Below are positions 1 through 7,139 of a stretch of DNA of 17,815 bases, in pieces. The translations under genes were made by a program, and so were the position numbers. The notes under the pieces are model-generated. The model had not been told where the DNA came from, did no database searches, and was given only the letters and a program-made list of their open reading frames with translations. This stretch comes from Kocuria sp. (lineage in GTDB: Bacteria; Actinomycetota; Actinomycetes; Actinomycetales; Micrococcaceae): NCBI GenBank assembly GCA_030454085.1, contig JAKDJD010000044.1, positions 1 to 17,815 on the forward strand, in the 5' to 3' direction. Position 1 is the first letter of the stretch; every line of letters starts with the position of its first letter.

Positions 1-2
1 CA

Positions 3-92
3 ATCCGGCAAACCCCACCCAACGGGATACGAAAGCGCTCAATCCGCGGCCGGCGTCGACCGGCAGCCCCCACGCCATCCGGCAAACCCCAC
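3..92. repeat. 16-bp direct repeat, two copies
   Basis: The 16-mer ATCCGGCAAACCCCAC occurs exactly at 3-18 and again at 77-92, 74 bases apart on the same strand. The bases after each copy remain partly alike (CCAA against ACAA), but the rest of the 74-base unit does not repeat. No coding frame with recognisable protein similarity covers it. The first copy is at the window edge, so more copies may lie to the left. Two copies do not make a CRISPR array, and the function is unknown. Confidence 0.6.
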
Positions 93-137
93 ACAAAAAG
101 GCCGCAGCCACACGCGATATCGCCAACGAACCCGCGT

Positions 138-253
138 GAGGTGGCAATCCTGCGCGGTCCGAAGCGCGAAGTGGCAACCTTGTGCAGTCTTGCCCTCGAA
201 ATCCGCTCAACAATGCCACCTCAGCCCGGAGTAGCGCTCACAACTGCCACCTC
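138..253. mobile_element. Miniature IS-like element with paired inverted end repeats
   Basis: Four copies of a GAGGTGGCA-type motif are arranged symmetrically. Two face right, GAGGTGGCA at 138-146 and GAAGTGGCA at 168-176. Two face left, TGCCACCTC at 214-222 and at 245-253. Within each pair the spacing is 30-31 bases, one duplex-turn-phased unit repeated, and similarity continues past the core (GTTGTGAGCG and TTGTTGAGCG in the two left-facing copies read on the minus strand). Multiple end repeats spaced 25-30 bases apart are typical of IS21-family elements. Only about 37 bases separate the inner copies, so there is no transposase, which suggests an internally deleted or MITE-like derivative. 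No clear target duplication is visible; a CGCG flanks both sides at 133-136 and 253-256 but does not fit the repeat ends exactly. The element starts 20 bases beyond the mvaS stop. The IS21 assignment is inference. Confidence 0.5.
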
Positions 254-272
254 GCGCTCCGGCCGAGCCCGC

Positions 273-1511
273 TCACGCCCGGCCGTACAGCCTCGAGCCT
301 TCGTCGACGCCTTCGAAACGGAACGGGGACCGGGTCCGGCGCTCGGTCGTGAAGTTCTCCTGAGCCTGGACGAACGTGCCCGGGTGCAGGGCGCGGTACT
401 CGTCGTAGCCGATGGGTTCGCGAGCGTCCAGGATGCCCTGGTGCTCCTCGGCGCGAAGGTGGTCGCGGTAGTCGGGCTGGATGACACCCACAAAGAACTC
501 GGAGACCGCGCCGGAACCGTAGGAGAAGAACCCGACTCGCTGACCGGCAATCTCCTCGTCCGAATCCAGCAAAGCCAGGAAGCCCAGGAAGATCGAGGCC
601 GTATAGCTGTTGCCGAGCTGTTGGTTGTATCCGAACGTCGGTGCCAGGGCGGCCGCGGCTTCGGCCTTCTCCAGGGGCGTGCCAGCCTCTTCGGTCAGCC
701 GCACGTGTGCCTTGACAGCCATCTTGGTGAAGGGCTGATGGTAGCAGAACCAGTCGATGTCGTCGAAGTCCACGCCGCCATGGGCGCGGTAGTCGTGCCA
801 CGCGCCGACCAGGGCGTCCAGGTAGGCGCCGACCGAGAACTTGCCGTCCACCAGCGCCGTGTTGCGGTAGTTCGGCCGCCAGAAGTCCTGGACGTCCAGC
901 GTGTACACGCCCTGGCCCGGTTCGATCGCCAGAATGTCCGGGTCGGACTGAACCAGGAACGCGACGGCGGCTGCACCCTGCGTGGGCTCGCCGGACGTGT
1001 CCACGTCGTACCGGGCGACGTCGGCGGCGATGACCAGAACTTTCTCTTCCGGGTTCCGGGCCACGATGCCGAGCGCCATCTGGAGCGCACCGATTCCGCC
1101 GTAACAGGCCATCTTGGTCTCGATGGTGCGAACCTCGCGCGGAAGGTTCAACAGCCCGTGCACGTAGACTCCGGCCGATTTGGACTGGTCGATGCCCGAC
1201 TCGGTCGCGAACAGCAACGTGCGGATCCCGTCCGTGCCGTTGCGGTCGATGATGCGCTGCGCGGCCGCGGCGCCCATGGTCACGATGTCCTCGTCATCGG
1301 CGGGCAGGCTCATCTTCTCCTGGCCGATGCCGATGTAGTACTTGTTGACGTCGATCCCCTGCTTCTCGGCGAGATGCGCGAGATCGAAGGAGTAGTGACC
1401 GGTCGCGAAGGCAATGTCCTGGATGCCGCTGGCGGCAGTGGACGACGCCGCTGAGCGCGCGTCGTCGTGGCCGGCGCCTCCGGGGAAAGTCTGGGTGTTG
1501 TCAGTGCTCAA
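273..1511 (-). CDS. mvaS: Hydroxymethylglutaryl-CoA synthase
   Basis: This enzyme condenses acetyl-CoA with acetoacetyl-CoA to HMG-CoA, the first committed step of the mevalonate pathway, in the cytosol. The 412-residue product carries the full catalytic triad of the family: Glu104 in ATESG, the acyl-carrying Cys136 in KMACYG, and His258 in CYHQPF. GNSYTAS (300-306) and SYGSGAVSEFF (330-340) are also family signatures. It closely resembles the Streptomyces mevalonate-cluster synthase. The start is TTG, immediately after the mvaA stop, with AAAGGA eight bases upstream inside mvaA. No other ATG, GTG or TTG occurs before the conserved core (GIQDIAF, residue 29), so the Ser/Ala/Asp-rich N-terminal extension of about 25 residues appears real. 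It is the last gene of the operon. Confidence 0.96.
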   Translation of the reverse strand: MSTDNTQTFPGGAGHDDARSAASSTAASGIQDIAFATGHYSFDLAHLAEKQGIDVNKYYIGIGQEKMSLPADDEDIVTMGAAAAQRIIDRNGTDGIRTLLFATESGIDQSKSAGVYVHGLLNLPREVRTIETKMACYGGIGALQMALGIVARNPEEKVLVIAADVARYDVDTSGEPTQGAAAVAFLVQSDPDILAIEPGQGVYTLDVQDFWRPNYRNTALVDGKFSVGAYLDALVGAWHDYRAHGGVDFDDIDWFCYHQPFTKMAVKAHVRLTEEAGTPLEKAEAAAALAPTFGYNQQLGNSYTASIFLGFLALLDSDEEIAGQRVGFFSYGSGAVSEFFVGVIQPDYRDHLRAEEHQGILDAREPIGYDEYRALHPGTFVQAQENFTTERRTRSPFRFEGVDEGSRLYGRA

Positions 1512-2558
1512 CTACTGATTCCTTTCGATCTTCACGTGGGCTTCCATGAGCTCACCAGGATTGGTCTGAGCGGCCAGGAGGGAGAGTTCCCCGCACAGGA
1601 CCGATGCGGCGCAGAGCACCGCGAGACGATGTGCGTTCCCGCCCGGCTCCCGGTCCTCGCGGCAACCGAGCTTCCGCAGGTTGTCCTCGACCACGCTCAG
1701 GCCCGCGCCCTTGCCGTTTCCGACTGTTCCCACAATGAGATTGGGCAGATTGCACGAGAAGTACAGATCCCCGTCTCGGACCTCGGCCGTCGTGATGCCT
1801 TGTGATCCTTCCACAATATTCGCCGCGTCCTGGCCTGTCGCAAGGTAGAACGCCAACAGCATATTTGCGTAGTGGGCGTTGGCGGCGCGGAGGCCGCCGG
1901 CAAGATTCGTGCCCACGAGGTTCTTCCGGGTGTTGAGGTCCGCAACCTGTTCGGGCGTGGTCCGGAGGAACCGGACGACGACGTCGCGCGGGATCAGGAT
2001 TTCGGTGACGACGCTCTTCCCACGGCCGAGGATGCCGTTGACCGCGGTGGGTTTCTTGTCGGAACAGAAGTTCCCGGAGATCGACCCGTACTGGAGTTCC
2101 GGATACTGCTGGAGAATCCACGGCATCAGGTTGTCGGCCGCGAGCGTGACCATGTTGTGCCCCGAGGCGTCACCGGTGGTGAAGTCGAAGCGCACGTACA
2201 GGAGGTTGCCCGCGTACTGGAAATGCAGGTCAATGAGCTTCGCGTAGCGCGACGCCCCGGAGACCACGGCCTGGAGGTCGTCGCGGCGCGCATCGAGTTC
2301 TTGGGCCACGCGGTGCGCGGTCCCGGCGTCGGGGGCTTCGAAGTAGACGGAACGGGTCATGCGGTCATCGACCAGGGTCGCCCGGATTCCGCCCTCGACC
2401 ATGCGGGAGATCTTGGACCCCCGCTTGACCGAGGGCCACAAGGGCGTCTCGTAGGTGGCCAGGGGGACCTCGACCTCTTCGTTTCCGATCACGTTCCCTG
2501 ACACGCGGATCGGACCGATCCACTGGGTCGGGACGGGTGTCTGAAACGGTTCCTGCAT
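1512..2558 (-). CDS. mvaA: Class I hydroxymethylglutaryl-CoA reductase
   Basis: This enzyme reduces HMG-CoA to mevalonate, probably with NADPH. It has the class I catalytic set. Numbered from the upstream ATG at 2573, these are Glu42 in YETPLWPS, Lys173 in SDKKPTAVN, Asp249 in GQDAANIVEG and His346 in LMEAHVK; subtract 5 for the start used here. The nucleotide-binding segment is TTGDASGHNM (132-141) and GTVGNGKG lies at 282-289. There is no membrane anchor, so it is a soluble bacterial form of 348 residues. Two starts compete. ATG at 2573 overlaps the fni stop as ATGA but has no Shine-Dalgarno sequence, whereas ATG at 2558 has GGAGG four bases upstream and gives an N-terminus matching the Streptomyces enzyme in length. 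The second is preferred. The stop abuts the TTG of mvaS. Confidence 0.96.
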   Translation of the reverse strand: MQEPFQTPVPTQWIGPIRVSGNVIGNEEVEVPLATYETPLWPSVKRGSKISRMVEGGIRATLVDDRMTRSVYFEAPDAGTAHRVAQELDARRDDLQAVVSGASRYAKLIDLHFQYAGNLLYVRFDFTTGDASGHNMVTLAADNLMPWILQQYPELQYGSISGNFCSDKKPTAVNGILGRGKSVVTEILIPRDVVVRFLRTTPEQVADLNTRKNLVGTNLAGGLRAANAHYANMLLAFYLATGQDAANIVEGSQGITTAEVRDGDLYFSCNLPNLIVGTVGNGKGAGLSVVEDNLRKLGCREDREPGGNAHRLAVLCAASVLCGELSLLAAQTNPGELMEAHVKIERNQ

Positions 2559-2562
2559 TTTT

Positions 2563-2569
2563 CCTCCGG
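2563..2569 (-). promoter_or_regulatory. Ribosome binding site deciding the mvaA start
   Basis: Read on the minus strand this is CCGGAGG followed by AAAA and ATG at 2558. The earlier in-frame ATG at 2573 is preceded by CACCAGCAA, which has no purine-rich motif. The site therefore favours the downstream start and leaves an intergenic gap of 11 bases after the fni stop instead of a 4-base overlap. Confidence 0.65.
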
Positions 2570-3673
2570 TCATTTGCTGGTGCCGCGCCTGGTGGCCAGG
2601 GACCCGAGGTCCGCCCCGCGCAGCCGTGCGGATTCGGCGAGGTCGCCGCTGATCAGCACGTCGGTTGCGCTCAGGTCCTGGGTCGTGGCCGCCCCGAGCA
2701 TCGCGTACATTTCGGTCAGTCGGTCCCGCCAGTCGGTGATCTGCTGGACGAGTCGCTCGGTACCGTCCGCCCCGGCGTCGAGGCCGGTCTCGCCCAGGAC
2801 CGTGTGCAAGAACGTTCCGGCGACACCGACGGCACGCGCGCCGAGGGCAAGCCCGCGGACGACGTCGTAGGGGTTGCGCACCCCACCCGAGGCCAGCAGT
2901 GCGGGGCGCTGCGTCGTCTCCGGGAGGGTGGTCGCATCGAGCAGCGAGAACGGCGCCGATTGGCCGAAATCGGCCAGGAACGAGTACTCCTTGCCGGCTC
3001 GTCGATCGTTCTCGACCCGAGCAAAATTGGTTCCACCGTTGCCCGCCGTGTCCGCGACGGTCACGCCCAAGGAAGCGAGCCGGGCGATGGTCTCACGGGT
3101 CATTCCGAAACCGACTTCCTTGACGATCACCGGAACCGATGTCGCCTCGACCACGGCCGCGATGTTCTCGCTCCACGCCCCGAACCCGCGTGACCCTTCG
3201 GGCATCACGGTCTCCTGGACCGAGTTGACGTGGATCTGGAGCGCATTTGCCTCGAGCGCGTCGACCACGCGGCGGGCCTGGTCCGGCGTGGCATCGGCGC
3301 TGAGGTTGCCCATCACGAAACCGTGCGGATTCTTGTCCCGGAGCACGCGGAACGTCGGCAGAACGGTCTCGTCGCGCAGGTAGATACTCATCGATCCGGT
3401 CGCGATGGCGATCCCGGTTTCGGCCGCAGCTTCTGCGAGGGCCGCGTTGACGCGTCCCGTGGTCTCGGTCCCGCCGGTCATGCCGTTGATGTAGAACGGG
3501 AGGGGCCAGCGGATGCCGCCCGGCAGAGAGGTCGAAATGTCCACGTCCGCGGCATCGATTCCGGCGAGGGCATGGTGGACCAGCCGGACGTCGTCCCACG
3601 GCGTGCGGTGCGGTTCCTCGCGCTGCTGGGCCGCGGCGAAGTTCAGGTGGTCGTCCTTGCGGTTTCCGGTCAT
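2570..3673 (-). CDS. fni: Type 2 isopentenyl-diphosphate isomerase (FMN-dependent)
   Basis: This enzyme interconverts IPP and DMAPP with reduced FMN and Mg2+, supplying both prenyl building blocks from the mevalonate route. The 367-residue protein is a TIM-barrel of the IDI-2 family. It has RKDDHL near the N-terminus (5-10), the flavin-site INGMTGG (62-68), MGNLSAD (121-127), and the HVNSVQE segment (148-154) whose His, Asn, Gln153 and Glu154 form the catalytic and metal site. Further motifs are VKEVGFG (184-190), DTAGNGGTNFARVE (208-221) and the phosphate-binding ASGGVRNP (261-268). The ATG overlaps the pmk stop as ATGA, and GAGGGA lies about eight bases upstream. The type 2 enzyme, unrelated to the Nudix-type Idi, is the usual partner in bacterial mevalonate operons. 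Confidence 0.96.
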   Translation of the reverse strand: MTGNRKDDHLNFAAAQQREEPHRTPWDDVRLVHHALAGIDAADVDISTSLPGGIRWPLPFYINGMTGGTETTGRVNAALAEAAAETGIAIATGSMSIYLRDETVLPTFRVLRDKNPHGFVMGNLSADATPDQARRVVDALEANALQIHVNSVQETVMPEGSRGFGAWSENIAAVVEATSVPVIVKEVGFGMTRETIARLASLGVTVADTAGNGGTNFARVENDRRAGKEYSFLADFGQSAPFSLLDATTLPETTQRPALLASGGVRNPYDVVRGLALGARAVGVAGTFLHTVLGETGLDAGADGTERLVQQITDWRDRLTEMYAMLGAATTQDLSATDVLISGDLAESARLRGADLGSLATRRGTSK

Positions 3674-4860
3674 GCGGAGTCCCTCGGGTTGGTGGGGCGT
3701 GCGGTGTCGGTCAGGATCTTCTGGCCGCGCGGTGATACACGGAGCGGCAACGGGCGAATATTGGCCGAGATCCAGGCTCTTTCGAGTTCGCGGTCGTCGC
3801 GCCCCGCCGGGCCGACCGCGATACCGCAGTCACCGCCTCCTGATCCCGAGGACTTGGCTGCCCACCCGGTCTTCAGCGCGGATTCGACGAGCTCGGTCAG
3901 CTCGGGGGTTTCGATGATGCTCGCGCGCTGCTGGGCCAATTCTCCCAGAAGAGCCCGTGCCGCGGCCACGATATCGGCCACATTATCAGTGTTTCCACTA
4001 GTCAAGGCGTGTTCCAGGCGTTCGACGAGGTCGTCGCTGCGGTCCAGGAGATCCGCCGGCAGGGCCGTGTCCTTGCGGAGACGACCCACGAGTTCTGGCG
4101 TGTCCGCAGGTTCGCCGGTCCAACCGACGCGGACCGTCAGCGGCGATTCCTCTGCGGACTCGACATCGCCCGGTTCCGCGAACCCGGCGGTCGAGGGGAC
4201 TGCCCGATCGTCGCCGTCAGGGTCGAGCTCGTCCAAACGGTCGAGGCGCAGGCCCGGCCAGGGGGCATCCAGAAGCTCCGCGACGGAACGCTCGCGCGAG
4301 GCGTCGAACAGCCACTGACGGTCGGGCGAAGCATAGGAGACCCATCCCCCGAGCGCGCTCGCGGCGATGTCTCCTCCCGAGGTCGTGCGGGTGACCTGAA
4401 CCGTCGCGATCATCGCCAGGCGGTAGACCTGGTCCGGAGTAAGGCCGAGATCGTAGATCCCACCGATGGCGGCGACTGCGGCGACGGTCACGGCCCCCGA
4501 TGACCCGAGACCGAATTTGGTTCCGGTCGCGGCGTCGTCCAGGTGACTGCTGACGTGCAATTCGTAGTGCCGTGCGGTGATCCCCTTCTCCCGACGCAGC
4601 CCCTCGACCGCGTTGAGGGCAGCGATGAGGTAACGGTAGAAGCCCACGGTGTCCTCGTCGACGTCGACGACGTCGCCGGAATGCCGCCATGAGAGGCTCC
4701 GGTCGGTGCCCGTAGAGAATAATGTTCCGACCTCCTCGGCCGGTCGGGCCTCGACGCGGACGTACCGATCCACGGCAATCAGGATGGCTCGATGCCCGGG
4801 CTCGACGACAGCGTACTCGCCCAGAACATAGAGCTTGCCGGGTGCCTCGGTGACGATCAT
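3670..4860 (-). CDS. pmk: Phosphomevalonate kinase (GHMP kinase family)
   Basis: This kinase phosphorylates 5-phosphomevalonate to 5-diphosphomevalonate with ATP. The 396-residue product shows the three GHMP motifs: APGKLYVLGEY at 6-16, the phosphate-binding KFGLGSSGA at 115-123, and KSSGSGGGDCGIA at 336-348. SGGDIAAS at 161-168 is typical of phosphomevalonate kinases. The open frame continues upstream to 5760 but that part is only the antisense-frame shadow of mvaD. The ATG at 4860 overlaps the mvaD stop as ATGA, has TGGAGA about eight bases upstream, and puts the first motif at the normal position. The segment at about 206-242 is acidic and poorly conserved-looking. The order mvaD-pmk-fni supports the assignment over other GHMP kinases. 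Confidence 0.93.
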   Translation of the reverse strand: MIVTEAPGKLYVLGEYAVVEPGHRAILIAVDRYVRVEARPAEEVGTLFSTGTDRSLSWRHSGDVVDVDEDTVGFYRYLIAALNAVEGLRREKGITARHYELHVSSHLDDAATGTKFGLGSSGAVTVAAVAAIGGIYDLGLTPDQVYRLAMIATVQVTRTTSGGDIAASALGGWVSYASPDRQWLFDASRERSVAELLDAPWPGLRLDRLDELDPDGDDRAVPSTAGFAEPGDVESAEESPLTVRVGWTGEPADTPELVGRLRKDTALPADLLDRSDDLVERLEHALTSGNTDNVADIVAAARALLGELAQQRASIIETPELTELVESALKTGWAAKSSGSGGGDCGIAVGPAGRDDRELERAWISANIRPLPLRVSPRGQKILTDTARPTNPRDSA

Positions 4861-5849
4861 TCGTTCTCCACCAAGTGCGCGCCCGGTCCGGATCGGGCCG
4901 GAATGAGGTCGAGGCCGGGGAAGCGTTCGGCCAACGCACGGTGTGCCCGGTCCAGGTCGGCGTTCCGGCAGAGGACCGCGACGTTGGGACCGGCGTCGGC
5001 CGTTCCGTAGACCTCCAGTCCGTCGGCCCGCAGTCTTTCGACCGTGTCGAAGACTTCCACCGAGGTAGGGGCGAGGTAACGGACCGGAGGCCGGGATCCG
5101 TTGATCGCGGCGTGCATGCGCAGGGCGTTGGATTCGGTCAGTTCCCCGACGCGGGTGTAGTCGCCCGCCGCGAGCGCCCCACGCATGTCGATCAAATCCT
5201 GCGTGGTCCCGGTGACCCAGCCGTCGAAGTACGGCGAGGTCCGGATCGTTTCGCGCATCGCGACTCGGGAGGAGACGGCCTTCTCCGCAGAGGAGACGAC
5301 CACGATGACCATGGCCAGGTCCGGGCCGGGAATGTTCTCCGCATACGACGCCGCATCGGCCGCCTCGCCCGAACCCTCGCCAGCGTGCCATTCGACGAGA
5401 TCGCCGATCACGGAGCGGCACGCCGACCCCGAACCGCGCCGGGCGAGGCGGGACAGGGAGACGGTGTCCGTGGGGAGTCCGTAGGCGCGGCTCGCCGACG
5501 TGGCCAGTGCGGCGAAGCCGGAGGCACTCGAGGCCAGCCCGGCCCCAGTCGGTACGGAGTTCTCGGATTCGATGCGCGCCCGGACGCGGCTCCCGGACTG
5601 CTCGCGGACCAGGTCGAGGAAGGTGCGCACCCGGTCCAGGGGCGTTCCGGTGACCGCGGCACCATTGAGGAGGAACCGGTCTTCGTCCAGGGACGGGTCG
5701 AGGGTGAGGCTCGTTCGGGTCGGAAAGACGTCGAGCGTCAGGGACAGGCTGCCGGTCCACGGGAGGACCAGCTGCTCGTCCCTCTTCCCCCAGTACTTGA
5801 TGAGGGCCAGGTTGGGGTGGGCCACGGCCGTGGCGCGCTCTGCGGTCAC
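4857..5849 (-). CDS. mvaD: Diphosphomevalonate decarboxylase
   Basis: This enzyme carries out the ATP-dependent decarboxylation of mevalonate 5-diphosphate to isopentenyl diphosphate. The 330-residue product from the chosen start has HPNLALIKYWGKR (11-23), the family hallmark near the N-terminus. The ATP loop is PTGAGLASSASG (100-111), followed by GSGSACRS (139-146). The C-terminal DAGPNVAVL (285-293) carries the probable catalytic Asp285. The open frame extends 37 codons upstream, but GTG at 5849 is the likely start. It overlaps the mvaK1 stop as GTGA, it has GAGGAG eight bases upstream, and the protein then begins just ahead of the conserved segment. Its 3' end overlaps pmk as ATGA, so it is translationally coupled on both sides. 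Confidence 0.94.
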   Translation of the reverse strand: MTAERATAVAHPNLALIKYWGKRDEQLVLPWTGSLSLTLDVFPTRTSLTLDPSLDEDRFLLNGAAVTGTPLDRVRTFLDLVREQSGSRVRARIESENSVPTGAGLASSASGFAALATSASRAYGLPTDTVSLSRLARRGSGSACRSVIGDLVEWHAGEGSGEAADAASYAENIPGPDLAMVIVVVSSAEKAVSSRVAMRETIRTSPYFDGWVTGTTQDLIDMRGALAAGDYTRVGELTESNALRMHAAINGSRPPVRYLAPTSVEVFDTVERLRADGLEVYGTADAGPNVAVLCRNADLDRAHRALAERFPGLDLIPARSGPGAHLVENE

Positions 5850-6817
5850 TGCTCGAGCTCCTCGGGGTTCAGAATCCAGGTTTGGAGCGCCCCAGCCCGC
5901 AACAGGTGCGATGCGAGGTCCTGCCCGTGCTGGAAGTCGCTCGCCAGGGCGATCACGCAACCGCCGCGACCCCCACCCGTCAGTTTGGCGCCGAGCGCAC
6001 CGGCTTCACGCGCCGAGCGCACGAGCTGGTCGAGGTGCGGACTGGAGACCGACAGTTCGTGGAGGGCTTCGTGGACTTCGTACATGCGGCGGCCGAGGGC
6101 CACGCGTTCGTCGTTCTTGAGGTTCTCCCGTGCGGCAATGGTGTGGTCGCGGATGGTTTCGAAGTAACGGGCGACGTCGTCCGGGTTGGTCCGGCGCATT
6201 TCAGTCACGGCGCCGACCGCGGAGTGGGTATCGCCTGGCTGCCCCGAGTCGGCGACGACGATGGGCGCACCCAGGTTGACCTCGATGCCTTCGGCGGATC
6301 CGTTCTGGAACCAGATCGGCGACCGGCTCAGCACGGTGTAGGCGTCCAGGCCGGACGGGTTGCCGTGGGCGACCCTCTCACCCGTCTGGACAAGTTCGTG
6401 ACGGACGGTTTTGGGCAGGTCGTCGCCCGTGAGATCGAGAATCGCATTGACGATGCTGGCCGCCCCCGCCGCACTCGAGCCGAGACCCCGCTCGAGGGGA
6501 AAGTCCCCGATACAGGTGATGTGGAGCCCGCGTTCCGGGCGTCCGATACGTCGGAGTGTCGCGGTGATGGTCGCTCCCAAGGGCGCGAGCATGGGGGGCG
6601 CGCCGGACAAGGGGCCGTCGTAGATGTCGACCGTGAGCCACACCGGGCCGGGGGACGGTGTCGCGGTGGCCGTGAGCCCGACCTGGGGCAGAGGAAATGC
6701 GATCGCGGGATGCCCGTGAACCACCGAGTGCTCCCCGAAAAGAATCACCTTGCCCCAAGCAACGGACTGGCCGACCGCGGAGGCCTGCAGGGGGTCGGCC
6801 TCTTTCAACTTGTGCAA
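5846..6817 (-). CDS. mvaK1: Mevalonate kinase (GHMP kinase family)
   Basis: This kinase phosphorylates mevalonate at the 5-position and is the promoter-proximal gene of the operon. The 323-residue protein has WGKVILFGEHSVVHG at about 21-35, the ATP loop ERGLGSSAAGAAS at about 108-120, GNPSGLDAY (substrate-binding and catalytic Asp region) at about 151-159, and the third GHMP motif KLTGGGRGGCVIAL at about 279-292. The start appears to be TTG at 6817 with GGAG about ten bases upstream. No ATG or GTG lies upstream in frame before the stop at 6863-6865. A second TTG three codons in (6808) is possible but has a poorer upstream sequence. The TTG start suggests modest translation. Confidence 0.94.
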   Translation of the reverse strand: MHKLKEADPLQASAVGQSVAWGKVILFGEHSVVHGHPAIAFPLPQVGLTATATPSPGPVWLTVDIYDGPLSGAPPMLAPLGATITATLRRIGRPERGLHITCIGDFPLERGLGSSAAGAASIVNAILDLTGDDLPKTVRHELVQTGERVAHGNPSGLDAYTVLSRSPIWFQNGSAEGIEVNLGAPIVVADSGQPGDTHSAVGAVTEMRRTNPDDVARYFETIRDHTIAARENLKNDERVALGRRMYEVHEALHELSVSSPHLDQLVRSAREAGALGAKLTGGGRGGCVIALASDFQHGQDLASHLLRAGALQTWILNPEELEQ

Positions 6818-6840
6818 AACTCTGAACTCCGATGGGCAGG

Positions 6841-6854
6841 GGAAGGTACTTTCC
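6841..6854. promoter_or_regulatory. Near-palindrome in the mva leader, possible operator
   Basis: GGAAGGTACTTTCC pairs with itself at six of seven positions. It lies between the proposed -10 of the mva promoter and the mvaK1 start, about 24 bases before the TTG. A repressor site or a weak RNA hairpin near the ribosome binding site are both possible. No second copy was noticed in the window. Confidence 0.25.
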
Positions 6855-6865
6855 TGAACGGATCA

Positions 6866-6893
6866 AGCATATTCCGTATCGCCCGAGTGTCAC
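6866..6893 (-). promoter_or_regulatory. Candidate promoter of the mevalonate operon
   Basis: On the minus strand GTGACA (6893-6888, five of six matches to TTGACA) is followed after 16 bases by TATGCT (6871-6866, four of six matches to TATAAT). This predicts transcription starting near 6859 and a leader of about 42 bases before the mvaK1 TTG. It is the best sigma-70-like pair seen in the 322-base gap upstream of the operon. Confidence 0.4.
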
Positions 6894-7139
6894 GCACTGG
6901 GCCGGGACGGCTTCATTCATGATCCAGGGCATCGGCCGCCGTCGGAGGCGGGGAACGAGTCATCACCGTCAGCGGGGTCAGCCGTCGGAGCGCCGAGATC
7001 TCAGGGAACCCCAGGGCGCACCGATGTGCCCAGGATATCGGACCACGGATTTGAGGTCGCTCGACAGGCATGGAGCCCTGTGCCCATCACCATGGCACAA
7101 AGTGGCGCACCTCATTCGATGGGCGTCATACCGGCAGCT

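Larger units (their letters stand above)
6818..7139. other. Non-coding gap upstream of the mva operon
   Basis: This 322-base stretch separates the 3' end of the glucarate-dehydratase-like gene from mvaK1, both on the minus strand. Besides the candidate promoter and near-palindrome listed separately, it contains a direct repeat of GCCGTCGGAG around 6938 and 6980. No convincing terminator for the upstream gene (no stem followed by a T-run on the minus strand), no tRNA fold and no small gene with a ribosome binding site were found. Confidence 0.5.

Noticed and set aside
3..92. Possible CRISPR fragment
   Set aside because: There are only two 16-base repeats 74 bases apart, too short and too widely spaced, and no cas genes are present.
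86..123. Possible terminator of the mva operon (minus strand GGCTGCGGCC then TTTTT, and palindrome GCGATATCGC)
   Set aside because: The stem beside the T-run is only three base pairs, and the palindrome is not followed by T residues; the true terminator of the operon was not found.
141..1454. Long plus-strand open frame (437 codons) opposite mvaS
   Set aside because: It is an antisense shadow caused by high GC; it shows no recognisable domain, and the minus strand encodes an intact HMG-CoA synthase with all catalytic residues.
4861..5760. 300-codon upstream extension of the pmk open frame
   Set aside because: It lies over mvaD in another frame on the same strand, has no family resemblance, and the ATG at 4860 has an ATGA overlap and a ribosome binding site.
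6378..6932. 184-codon minus-strand frame spanning the mva promoter region
   Set aside because: It overlaps mvaK1 in another frame, is Arg-rich without domains, and lacks a convincing ribosome binding site.
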